DNA of 13,219 nt from JBFIHZ01 sp041601535 (GTDB lineage Bacteria; Pseudomonadota; Gammaproteobacteria; Xanthomonadales; SZUA-36). A program made the position numbers and the translations under genes. This document shows positions 7,036 to 13,219 of this stretch, in pieces; the stretch's first letter is position 1; each line of letters opens with the position of its first letter. The notes beneath the pieces were generated by a model, which saw nothing but the letters and a program-made list of their open reading frames with translations, made no database searches and was not told where the DNA came from. The DNA is taken from NCBI GenBank assembly GCA_041601535.1, contig JBFIHZ010000078.1:1-13219 (forward strand), written 5' to 3'.

Positions 7036-7424
7036 AACATCTCCTCCCTGAAGGCTGGCCACGTCCCAGTGGTTATTCCAATGGCATTGCGGCAGAAGGC
7101 GAACTGATTTTTGTCGCGGGCATGGTGGGCTGGGATGCCAGCGGCAGGTTTCCTGAAGGGTTTGTTGCACAACTTGAACAGGCGCTGGAAAACACCGTGG
7201 CTGTACTCAAGGCCGGCGGGGCGGACACTTCGCACATTGTGCGCATGACCTGGTTCGTCAAAGGGCTGGACGCTTACCGCGAAAACCTGGCCCATATCGG
7301 CCCCACCTACCGCAAGGTCATCGGCAAGAACTTTCCGGTAATGGCGGTGGTGGGCGTGAGTGACCTGGTGGAACGCGAGGCCCTGCTGGAAATCGAAACC
7401 ACGGCGGTGCTGCCGACGCGGTAA
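7032..7424 (+). CDS. RidA/YjgF-family protein lacking the canonical arginine
   Basis: A 130-residue RidA-superfamily (PF01042-type) protein; canonical RidA hydrolyses reactive 2-enamines and 2-imines with release of ammonia. Recognisable elements are PSGYSNGI near the N-terminus, VAGMVGWD, the Q..QALENTVAVLKAGGA helix, and LLEIETTAV with E120 and E122. In RidA proteins with deaminase activity, the strand before this normally reads P-x-R. Here it is PVMAVVGV (102-109), so the substrate-carboxylate-binding Arg is absent, with Met104 in its place. The start is GTG 7032, overlapping the acyl-CoA dehydrogenase stop by 4 bases, with AAGGAAAA at 7018 onward as its ribosome-binding site. Such coupling suggests a pathway role, possibly deaminating or hydrolysing the enamine made from 2-aminobenzoyl-CoA. 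That role is inference. Confidence 0.88.
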   Translation: MKHLLPEGWPRPSGYSNGIAAEGELIFVAGMVGWDASGRFPEGFVAQLEQALENTVAVLKAGGADTSHIVRMTWFVKGLDAYRENLAHIGPTYRKVIGKNFPVMAVVGVSDLVEREALLEIETTAVLPTR

Positions 7425-7456
7425 AGCACAGCCATCGTGCTGAAGGGTCCGGCTGA

Positions 7457-7933
7457 TCAGTTAATCTGGTCTGCGTTTTGCATGGCTGAGCCGCGCGCTT
7501 TAAGCAGCAGTGACTGCAGTTTCTGCATGTCTTTCAGATTGAGGTCGGACAATAACTGGCTGACCCAGCTTTCATGCAGCCGGGCCATGCGGCGGAACTC
7601 CTTGGTGCCCTGCTCCGTCAGCTGGATGTACTGGATGCGGCGGTCGTGCTCCGGCCGTTCGCGCTGTACCAGGCCCATGGTCACCAGCCGGTCGATCACC
7701 CCGGTGATATTGCCATTGGACACCATCAGTTCGTGCGACAGTTCGGACATGGTCAGCGGTTTGTTGGCGTGATCCAGCTCGGACAGCACATCAAACTGCG
7801 GCAGAGTGACTTCAAAATGCTTGCGGAAAACCGAGCGCAGGCGCTGCTCAATTATGCTTTCGCAGGAAAGCAGTCGCAGCCAGGTCCGCAGGGATTCCTT
7901 TTCGCGGTTTTCTGTGGAGCCGGAATTTGCCAT
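7457..7933 (-). CDS. MarR-family transcriptional regulator
   Basis: A complete 158-residue MarR regulator on the minus strand. The N-terminal dimerization helices span about 12-40. TLPQFDVLSEL opens the winged helix, the recognition helix carries GNITGV at 74-79, and the wing carries DRRIQ at 97-101. The start is ATG at 7933 (MANSGSTE), preceded by GAAAGG at a usable distance. The in-frame ATG at 7975 and others further upstream have no ribosome-binding site and would run through the operator region. The gene converges on the left operon, with 32 bases between stops, and diverges from the thioesterase operon across 149 bases that hold palindromes. It probably represses itself and the divergent operon, and perhaps also the left operon, until an aromatic acyl-CoA binds. 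The ligand is inferred from related MarR repressors of aromatic catabolism. Confidence 0.92.
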   Translation of the reverse strand: MANSGSTENREKESLRTWLRLLSCESIIEQRLRSVFRKHFEVTLPQFDVLSELDHANKPLTMSELSHELMVSNGNITGVIDRLVTMGLVQRERPEHDRRIQYIQLTEQGTKEFRRMARLHESWVSQLLSDLNLKDMQKLQSLLLKARGSAMQNADQIN

Positions 7934-7993
7934 AAGGCTGGGCCTTTCAGGAAGCGGTGCTGACAAGGTTACCATTTCACAGTAAAAGCACGC

Positions 7994-8006
7994 AATATAA
8001 AATATT
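7994..8006. promoter_or_regulatory. AT-rich palindrome in the divergent intergenic region
   Basis: AATATAAAATATT is a perfect inverted repeat (AATAT-AAA-ATATT) 61 bases ahead of the minus-strand MarR start. Read on the minus strand, it shares the half-site TATTTTATA with the operator candidate at 379-396. It could be a second regulator-binding site or part of the MarR promoter. AT-rich symmetry arises easily by chance, so support is modest. Confidence 0.3.
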
Positions 8007-8016
8007 ACAGTAAAGA

Positions 8017-8034
8017 TATTTTGTGTATAAAATA
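8017..8034. promoter_or_regulatory. Palindromic MarR operator candidate in front of the right operon
   Basis: TATTTTGTGTATAAAATA has 6-base inverted arms TATTTT and AAAATA separated by 6 bases. It matches the 379-396 site at 13 of 18 positions (common pattern TATTTT-N-T-NNN-T-AAAAT). It overlaps the candidate -35 of the thioesterase promoter, the arrangement expected of a repressor site, and lies between the divergent MarR gene and its likely target. The assignment is inferred from symmetry, position and the matching copy. Confidence 0.55.
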
Positions 8035-8049
8035 AATTCGTTCTATACT
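8021..8049 (+). promoter_or_regulatory. Sigma-70-type promoter candidate for the right operon
   Basis: TTGTGT (8021-8026) and TATACT (8044-8049) are separated by 17 bases. The -10 matches TATAAT at five of six positions; the -35 matches TTGACA only in its first three bases. Transcription would start near 8056, leaving about 27 bases of leader before GTG 8083. The weak -35 overlaps the palindromic operator candidate. Confidence 0.5.
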
Positions 8050-8070
8050 GTGGCCGTCTGATATTCAGCC

Positions 8071-8075
8071 AGGAG
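8071..8075 (+). promoter_or_regulatory. Ribosome-binding site fixing the GTG start of the thioesterase gene
   Basis: AGGAG stands 7 bases ahead of GTG 8083. This is a near-ideal placement and supports the non-ATG start. Confidence 0.7.
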
Positions 8076-8082
8076 TGACAAC

Positions 8083-8880
8083 GTGAACCTGCGCGAGGTA
8101 AGCGAACACCAAGACCGGTCGGCAAGCGATGCTGCCAGCCCGGACGCATGGCGTAACAGTCACATCATCCGTTTTTCGCAGATTGACGGTGCCGGCATCG
8201 TTTTTTATCCCCGTTATTTCGAGATGCTGGCGGATTCTTTCCCGCAACAGTGTGCATTGCCGGACGCCACAGCGGATCAGGTCACCCGCATCCAGGCGAC
8301 CTTCCGCCAGCCGGCCCGCCTGGGCGAGCGGCTGGTGCTGCAAGCGCGAACTGACACCGGTGATTTCGCAGTGCGGGGAATCGCCGCAGGCGACGTGTGC
8401 TTTGAGTTGGGCATCAGTCAGCAGCCGGCTACGCCCGCCTGGCCGGCGGATGCCAATGCATTTGTCCGGCAGGCGGAAATACATGAATGGATGACCGGTG
8501 CTGATTCGCGCATGCACCTGTCACGTTGCTACGAGTTGACGGCCACCTTGATGGAAGAGTGGTTCAACGCGGAGCTTGGCTACCCGTTTGCCACCTTGCA
8601 CGCAACCGATGGTGCTTCGGTACCCACCGTCAGCCTGGATAGCGATGTACACCGGCGGCCCGTCAACGGTGAAACCGTGCATCTCGCGCTGAGCGTGTTG
8701 CAGGTGGGCCGCAGTTCGCTGCAAATGGGTATGCAGGTATCAAGCCAGGGACAACTGCTGGTGCAGACCCGCCAGGTGGTGGTGTTTGTGCGCAATGAGA
8801 ACGGGGGGCTGAGCAGTGTTGCCATCCCTGCGGCGCTGGCCGGCAAGCTGCGTGAGCAGCTGGTGCCGCAGCAGGTCTGA
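8083..8880 (+). CDS. Double-hotdog acyl-CoA thioesterase (4HBT-like)
   Basis: This 265-residue protein looks like two fused hotdog folds. The first half (about 25-112) starts with the 4-hydroxybenzoyl-CoA-thioesterase-type signature IRFSQIDGAGIVFYPRYFEM, with Asp35 at the usual catalytic position. The second half (about 140-255) has the later hotdog strands (VPTVSLDSDVHRRPVNGET, then VGRSSLQMGMQV) but no matching catalytic Asp motif. The start is GTG 8083, supported by AGGAG 7 bases upstream. It is first in the right operon, directly behind the regulated promoter. A plausible role is hydrolysis of an aromatic or ring-derived CoA ester, either as a pathway step or to recover CoA from stalled aminobenzoyl-CoA-type intermediates. 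Substrate is not determinable; an acyl-CoA-binding non-hydrolase is an alternative. Confidence 0.75.
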   Translation: MNLREVSEHQDRSASDAASPDAWRNSHIIRFSQIDGAGIVFYPRYFEMLADSFPQQCALPDATADQVTRIQATFRQPARLGERLVLQARTDTGDFAVRGIAAGDVCFELGISQQPATPAWPADANAFVRQAEIHEWMTGADSRMHLSRCYELTATLMEEWFNAELGYPFATLHATDGASVPTVSLDSDVHRRPVNGETVHLALSVLQVGRSSLQMGMQVSSQGQLLVQTRQVVVFVRNENGGLSSVAIPAALAGKLREQLVPQQV

Positions 8881-8974
8881 CGCGGATGAGCTGACCAAAA
8901 GACCTGAAGCGGGTTGCGCAAGCCCGGAATGAAACGAAAGCGATGTATCGGTAACAAAAAGAGGTAAAGCCTGC

Positions 8975-10447
8975 ATGTGGCGACCAGCTGAGAGAATCAA
9001 GTACCAACCCGAACCGGGCGCGTGGCCGGACCGTGATGCGGCCCGCTCGTCGATGCTTTTCAGTCCATTGCAGGCAGGCCCGGTAACCTTGGAACAACGC
9101 ACCTGGGTACCGGCCATGGTGCCGTGGCGTGCCACCGAAGACGGCCACGTAACCCCCGAACTGCTGGCCTGGTACCGGCGCTTTGCCAAGGGCCGCCCCG
9201 GCGCCCTGGTAATCGAAGCCACCGGCATCCGCGACGTCCCCAGCGGCCCCTTGCTGCGCATCGGCCACGACCGCTTTGTCCCCGGATTGAAACAACTGGT
9301 GGAAACGGTACGCGAGGCCAGCGATGGCCATACACGCCTGTTTATCCAGCTGATTGATTTCCTGCGCATTAACCGACGCGCCACACCGGAAAAGTATTTT
9401 GGGCGCCATTTGCAACTAACCGAGCGGCATCGCGAGGCAATGGGCGGGTCGCAATCGGATGAAGAGTTGCGCGCGGCGCTGGCTCAGTTGGACGATGAAG
9501 CGCTGCGCGAAGTGTTGACCGAGCGCGAGTACGAAACTTATGCCATGGGTTACCGCGAGCGGGTGGATGATATGCATCTGCCACATATCCGTGAACTGCC
9601 GCAGGTATTGCCTGGCTTGTTCTCCAGCGCCGCGCAGCGGGCTGACGCGGCCGGTTTCGATGGTGTGGAACTGCATTACGCGCACGCCTATACCATGGCT
9701 TCATTTTTGTCGGCGCATAACCGCCGTGATGACGGCTATGGCGGCAGCCGGGAAAACCGGGTTCGCCTGCCGCTGGAAGTGTTTGCCGCGGTCAGGAAAG
9801 CCGTCAGCCCGGAGTTCGCCGTAGGCTGCCGTTACCTCACCCAGGATTGCGTGGAAGGTGGCATGACGGTGGATGATGCCTGCTATTTTGGCGTTGAACT
9901 GGCACGCGCCGGCATGGATTTCCTGTCGCTGTCACGCGGCGGCAAGTTTGAAGACGCCAAGCAGCCCAAGGTTGGCGCCGCCGCCTATCCCTACACCGGA
10001 CGCAGCGGCTACGAATGCATGCCGCAGTATATTTCCGATCCGCGCGGACCGTTTGGCCGCAACCTGAGTGCCACCGCCCGCATCCGCCGGGCCATCCGCG
10101 ATGAGAATCTGCAGACACCCGTGGTCGCCGCGGGCGGCATACATGGCTTTGAGCAGGCCGAGCGCGTACTGCAAAGCGGTGAAGCCGACGTGATCGCCGC
10201 GGCGCGGCAGACGCTGGCTGACCCGGACTGGTTTTTGAAAATACAGCTGGGCCTGGGTGAGCAGGTCCGTTTGTGCCTGTACACAAATTATTGCGAGGCG
10301 CTGGATACCCGGCACAAGCAGGTCACCTGCGAGCTGTGGGACCGGGAAAACCTGGATGAGCCCGGCATTCTCAAATCGCACGATGGCAAACGCCGGCTGG
10401 AAGCGCCGGACTGGACCATCCCCATTGAGGTGCTCAATGCGGACTGA
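8975..10447 (+). CDS. NADH:flavin oxidoreductase, old-yellow-enzyme / 2,4-dienoyl-CoA reductase-like
   Basis: A 490-residue FMN TIM-barrel oxidoreductase. The barrel spans about 25-420. VPAMVPWRA opens it, HYAH with H234, H237 and Y239 forms the substrate-binding site, SAHNRRDDGYGGSRENRVRL is the signature segment, and VVAAGGIHG then ADVIAAARQTLADPDW form the phosphate-binding end. After the barrel comes C434-x5-C440-x11-C452 (RLCLYTNYC...KQVTC). This resembles the four-cysteine [4Fe-4S] motif of 2,4-dienoyl-CoA reductase with one ligand replaced by Thr. There is no C-terminal FAD/NADPH Rossmann domain, so it is shorter than FadH-type enzymes. ATG 8975 is preceded by AGAGG at about 11 bases. 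It probably reduces a ring or enone double bond of a CoA ester. It may act after or in parallel with the OYE domain of the downstream fusion; the order is inference. Confidence 0.88.
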   Translation: MWRPAERIKYQPEPGAWPDRDAARSSMLFSPLQAGPVTLEQRTWVPAMVPWRATEDGHVTPELLAWYRRFAKGRPGALVIEATGIRDVPSGPLLRIGHDRFVPGLKQLVETVREASDGHTRLFIQLIDFLRINRRATPEKYFGRHLQLTERHREAMGGSQSDEELRAALAQLDDEALREVLTEREYETYAMGYRERVDDMHLPHIRELPQVLPGLFSSAAQRADAAGFDGVELHYAHAYTMASFLSAHNRRDDGYGGSRENRVRLPLEVFAAVRKAVSPEFAVGCRYLTQDCVEGGMTVDDACYFGVELARAGMDFLSLSRGGKFEDAKQPKVGAAAYPYTGRSGYECMPQYISDPRGPFGRNLSATARIRRAIRDENLQTPVVAAGGIHGFEQAERVLQSGEADVIAAARQTLADPDWFLKIQLGLGEQVRLCLYTNYCEALDTRHKQVTCELWDRENLDEPGILKSHDGKRRLEAPDWTIPIEVLNAD

Positions 10448-10497
10448 TCCGCTGAGCGCGAGTAACGCCTGGTTTCCAGGATGGTTGAAATGAACAC

Positions 10498-10503
10498 AAG
10501 GAG
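10498..10503 (+). promoter_or_regulatory. Ribosome-binding site deciding the TTG start of the fusion gene
   Basis: AAGGAG lies exactly 6 bases ahead of TTG 10510. The reading frame is closed by an in-frame TGA at 10486-10488 with no ATG or GTG between, so TTG is the only sensible start. Confidence 0.85.
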
Positions 10504-10509
10504 TTCGCT

Positions 10510-12912
10510 TTGAAAATTGTATGCCTGGGCGGGGGCCCGTCCTCACTGTACTTCGCCATCCTGATGAAAAAGGCCAATCCGGACTTCGACATCACGGTAA
10601 TTGAACGCGGCGACCGCGACTCCACCTGGGGTTTTGGCGTGGTGTTCTCCGATGACACGCTGCGCGGCTTTATGGAAGCCGATGCGCCCAGTTACCAGCG
10701 CATTGTGGAACAGTTCGCCTACTGGGGCGGTATCAATACCACCATTCATGGCAAAAGCATCAACTCCCAGGGGCACGGCTTCTGTGGCATGTCACGCCTG
10801 AAATTGTTGAATGTGTTTCACGATCGCTGCGACGAATTGGGGGTGAAGCTGCAATTTGGCACCGATATCACCTCGGTGGAGGAGCTCAACCCGGACCAGT
10901 ATGACCTGGTGGTGGCAGGCGATGGCATTACCTCAATACTGCGCGAAACCTACAAGGATGAGTTTGAAACCAGCGTGGACATGCGCCCCAACCGCTTCTG
11001 CTGGCTGGCCACCACCAAGCCGCTGGATGACTTCAGCTTTATTTTCCGCCAGAACGAACACGGCTGGTGGTGGGTGCATGCCTATCGCTACGAGGAAGGC
11101 ACCACCACCTGGATTGTTGAAACCAGTGAAGAAACCTGGAAATCTGCCGGCCTGGATAAAGCGACTGAAGAAGATACCAAGGCATATTGCGAGAAAATAT
11201 TTGCCGAAGACCTGGACGGCCACCCGTTGATCACCAACCGCTCGGTGTGGCGCACCTTCCCGGTGATTCGCAATGAAAAGCTTTACTACAAGAACATCGT
11301 ACTGATGGGCGACGCGGTGCGCTCGGCGCATTTCAGCATCGGCTCCGGCACCAAGCTGGCAATGGAAGACTCCATTGCGCTGGCGGATTACTTCAAACAG
11401 ACCGGCAATGATGTGCAGCGGGCACTGGAGCTGTACCAGAAAACACGCAAGGACGAAGCCGACCGGTTGCAGCGTACCGCGGTGGTCAGCCTGCGCTGGT
11501 TCGAGCATATCGACCGTTACGCCTCGGCGCAGGAAGCAGAGCAGTTCACCTTCAATATGCTGTGCCGCTCCAAGCGCATCACCTATGAGAATCTGCGTCT
11601 GCGTGATCCGGATTATGTCCGCTCCATGGACCAGTGGTTTGCCGCGCATACCCGGGAAGTTACCGGCTTTGACGATATTGACACCGAAAACCCGGTGGTG
11701 CCGGTGTTTCAGCCATTCAAGATTGGTGACATGCGGGTGGAAAACCGCTTCCAGCTGTCCGCCATGTGCCAGTACTGCGCCGAGGACGGCAACCCGCTGG
11801 ACTGGCATATGGTGCATTACGGCGCACGCGCCGTTGGCGGCGCCGGCTTGCTCAATACCGAGATGATCTGCATTTCCCCCACCGCCCGCATCACCCCGGG
11901 CTGCGCCGGCATCTGGAACGAAGAACAGACCAAGCGCTGGAAACGCATCGTCGATTTTGTGCACGCCAACAGCAAGGCCAAAATCTGCGCGCAGATTGGC
12001 CATGCCGGGCGCAAGGGCGCCACCTGCCTGCCATGGGACGGCGGCATGGATCAGCCGCTGAAAGAGGGCGCCTGGGAAATCATTTCACCGTCGCCCTTGC
12101 CCTATTTGCGGCACAGCGCAGTGCCGCGTCCCGCCACGCCGGAGGATATGGACGCCGTGGTGGATGATTTCATCAAGGCCATTGGCAATGTCGACGCTGC
12201 CGGTTTTGACATGGTTGAGCTTCACCTGGCGCACGGTTACCTGTTATCCAGCTTTATCAGCCCGTATACCAACCAGCGTGATGATGAGTTTGGCGGCGAC
12301 ATTCATGGCCGCATGAAATTCCCGCTGCGCGTGGTGCGCGAAGTGCGCGCAGCCTGGCCGCAACACAAGCCGCTGTCGGTACGTATTTCCGCCACCGATT
12401 GGGTGGACGAAGGCCTGACCGAAGAAGAAATGCTGGCCATGGCCGCCATGCTGAAAGAGGCCGGCGTGGACGTGATCAACGTGTCCACCGGCCAGGTGAC
12501 CAAGGACGAGGATCCGATCTACGGCCGTATGTTCCAGGCGCCATTCGCCGACCAGATTCGTAACGAGGTGGGTATACCGACCATCGTGGCCGGCAACATT
12601 ACTACGGCTGACCAGGCCAATACGCTGGTGGCTGCAGGGCGTACCGATATTGTCGCCATGGGCCGGCCCATCATGAACGAACCGCACCTGGTGCTGACCG
12701 CGGCCGCGCATTACGGCCATCGCAAGCAGTACTGGCCACCGCAGTACCATTCCGGCAAGCCGGCGGCTGAGGCATTGGCCGACAAGACCAATGAAGAGTT
12801 GCTGGAGTTGCGCCGCGATGCCAAACCCCCCAACCCCAGTGAAGCCCTGGCCATTGCCGTGGCGCGTGGTGAAATCCTGCTGCATCGCGATGCCGGAAAG
12901 AAGGCAAAATGA
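10510..12912 (+). CDS. 2-aminobenzoyl-CoA monooxygenase/reductase (bifunctional flavin hydroxylase-OYE fusion)
   Basis: This 800-residue two-domain flavoprotein matches the architecture of anthraniloyl-CoA monooxygenase (EC 1.14.13.40), which hydroxylates 2-aminobenzoyl-CoA at C5 and then reduces the ring with NADH to 2-amino-5-oxocyclohex-1-ene-carboxyl-CoA. The N-terminal FAD hydroxylase domain (about 1-385) has GGGPSS at 7-12 (Ser at the third glycine of GxGxxG) and the FAD ribityl motif GDAVRSAHFSIGSG from 267. The OYE domain (about 395-770) has MCQYCAEDGNPLDWHMVHYG near its start, HAGRKG at 498-503, HLAHGY at 572-577 and AMGRPIMNEP near its end. It has no Fe-S cysteine motif. The start is TTG with an excellent AAGGAG. 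Annotation pipelines may call it salicylyl-CoA 5-hydroxylase/oxidoreductase; salicylyl-CoA remains an alternative substrate. The RidA-like, acyl-CoA dehydrogenase and thiolase neighbours favour aminobenzoate. Confidence 0.88.
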   Translation: MKIVCLGGGPSSLYFAILMKKANPDFDITVIERGDRDSTWGFGVVFSDDTLRGFMEADAPSYQRIVEQFAYWGGINTTIHGKSINSQGHGFCGMSRLKLLNVFHDRCDELGVKLQFGTDITSVEELNPDQYDLVVAGDGITSILRETYKDEFETSVDMRPNRFCWLATTKPLDDFSFIFRQNEHGWWWVHAYRYEEGTTTWIVETSEETWKSAGLDKATEEDTKAYCEKIFAEDLDGHPLITNRSVWRTFPVIRNEKLYYKNIVLMGDAVRSAHFSIGSGTKLAMEDSIALADYFKQTGNDVQRALELYQKTRKDEADRLQRTAVVSLRWFEHIDRYASAQEAEQFTFNMLCRSKRITYENLRLRDPDYVRSMDQWFAAHTREVTGFDDIDTENPVVPVFQPFKIGDMRVENRFQLSAMCQYCAEDGNPLDWHMVHYGARAVGGAGLLNTEMICISPTARITPGCAGIWNEEQTKRWKRIVDFVHANSKAKICAQIGHAGRKGATCLPWDGGMDQPLKEGAWEIISPSPLPYLRHSAVPRPATPEDMDAVVDDFIKAIGNVDAAGFDMVELHLAHGYLLSSFISPYTNQRDDEFGGDIHGRMKFPLRVVREVRAAWPQHKPLSVRISATDWVDEGLTEEEMLAMAAMLKEAGVDVINVSTGQVTKDEDPIYGRMFQAPFADQIRNEVGIPTIVAGNITTADQANTLVAAGRTDIVAMGRPIMNEPHLVLTAAAHYGHRKQYWPPQYHSGKPAAEALADKTNEELLELRRDAKPPNPSEALAIAVARGEILLHRDAGKKAK

Positions 12913-12969
12913 TGCATTTGTTTATCTGCCAATCGGCGACCTGCAACGTTCAAGACGGAACCACCAGAA

Positions 12970-13219
12970 ATGTCTGAAGCTTTTATCTGTGATTACATTC
13001 GCACCCCGTTTGGCCGCTATGGCGGCGGGCTGTCCAGCGTGCGTGCTGATGACCTGGCGGCCATCCCCATCCGTGCATTGATGGAGCGCAATCCGGATTG
13101 CGACTGGAGCCGGCTGGATGACGTCGTGCTGGGGTGCGCCAACCAGGCCGGCGAGGACAATCGCAATGTGGCACGCATGGCGGCATTGCTGGCTGGCTTG
13201 CCAATCGAGGCGGGCGGCG
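12970..13219 (+). CDS. pcaF: 3-oxoadipyl-CoA thiolase (PcaF/PaaJ-type), 3' end beyond window
   Basis: The first 83 residues of a thiolase: MSEAFICDYIRTPFGRYGG, LSSVRADDLAAIPIRALM, then VVLGCANQAGEDNRNVARMA. The segment CANQAGEDNRNVARM is characteristic of beta-ketoadipyl-CoA thiolases (PcaF, PaaJ), which cleave 3-oxoadipyl-CoA to succinyl-CoA and acetyl-CoA. The frame stays open to the edge. The window ends just before the expected nucleophilic cysteine (near residue 90 in the family), so activity cannot be judged. The start ATG 12970 lies 57 bases after the fusion gene, with only a weak purine-rich site before it. As the last gene seen of the right operon, it would perform the thiolytic step of the lower pathway. 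A closely related acetyl-CoA acyltransferase with another chain preference is possible. Confidence 0.85.
   Translation, partial: MSEAFICDYIRTPFGRYGGGLSSVRADDLAAIPIRALMERNPDCDWSRLDDVVLGCANQAGEDNRNVARMAALLAGLPIEAGG

Noticed and set aside
5866..7170. Minus-strand open frame of 434 codons opposite the acyl-CoA dehydrogenase
   Set aside because: Its plus-strand partner is a clear full-length enzyme with catalytic motifs; the antisense product resembles nothing known.
7425..7441. Hairpin AGCAC/GTGCT between the converging left operon and MarR gene as terminator
   Set aside because: The stem is only 5 base pairs, with no T run on either strand; not enough to call an intrinsic terminator.
7934..8149. 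Upstream in-frame starts for the minus-strand MarR gene
   Set aside because: They have no ribosome-binding site, would pass through the operator and promoter region and overlap the divergent gene; ATG 7933 gives normal family length.
8910..8926. Small inverted repeat CGGG...CCCG between the thioesterase and OYE genes
   Set aside because: Short imperfect stem without a T run; may be chance in GC-rich DNA. The rest of the gap shows nothing but the ribosome-binding site.
1..13219. Mobile elements, CRISPR arrays, tRNA or rRNA genes, attachment sites
   Set aside because: No transposase, direct-repeat array, cloverleaf-like sequence or integrase was seen; the gaps other than the two promoter regions are shorter than 100 bases.

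Overview
The window reads as a chromosomal catabolic locus of a GC-rich member of the Pseudomonadota, most likely a beta- or gammaproteobacterium. The evidence for this is gene content, tight gene packing, Shine-Dalgarno starts and a mix of ATG, GTG and TTG start codons; no rRNA or other taxonomic marker is present. The genes fit aerobic CoA-dependent degradation of an aromatic acid. The most diagnostic gene is the 800-residue fusion at 10510-12912, an FAD aromatic hydroxylase joined to an old-yellow-enzyme (OYE) reductase. This is the architecture of 2-aminobenzoyl-CoA (anthraniloyl-CoA) monooxygenase/reductase, often auto-annotated as bifunctional salicylyl-CoA 5-hydroxylase/oxidoreductase.

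Layout: the 3' part of a MarR regulator (3-356) is followed by a 160-base leader that holds an AT-rich palindromic operator candidate and two stem-loops. Left operon, plus strand (517-7424): an IorA-type 2-oxoacid:ferredoxin oxidoreductase large subunit with a C-terminal ferredoxin module, an IorB-type subunit with a long C-terminal extension, a short-chain dehydrogenase, a crotonase-fold protein, an acyl-CoA dehydrogenase and a RidA-family protein. A second MarR gene (7933-7457, minus strand) converges on this operon. It diverges from the right operon (8083 to the window end): a double-hotdog thioesterase, a stand-alone OYE-family oxidoreductase, the hydroxylase/reductase fusion and the start of a PcaF/PaaJ-type 3-oxoadipyl-CoA thiolase that is cut by the window edge.

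Inferred joint function: the fusion enzyme dearomatizes 2-aminobenzoyl-CoA by hydroxylation plus ring reduction. The OYE protein, SDR, crotonase, acyl-CoA dehydrogenase and thiolase carry out beta-oxidation-like reduction, dehydrogenation, ring hydrolysis and thiolysis. The RidA-like protein could help release ammonia from the enamine product. The thioesterase could free CoA from stalled intermediates. The IorAB-like pair is the least explained part: it may oxidise a 2-oxo acid feeding into or arising from the pathway. No aryl-CoA ligase or transporter lies inside the window.

Regulation: the two MarR proteins share the recognition-helix stretch GNITGV and the wing stretch DRRIQ. The two intergenic promoter regions carry near-matching 18-bp palindromes (TATTTTATACTTAAAATG and TATTTTGTGTATAAAATA). 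This suggests one CoA-ester-responsive MarR regulon covering both operons. I see no insertion sequence, tRNA, CRISPR array or phage gene.
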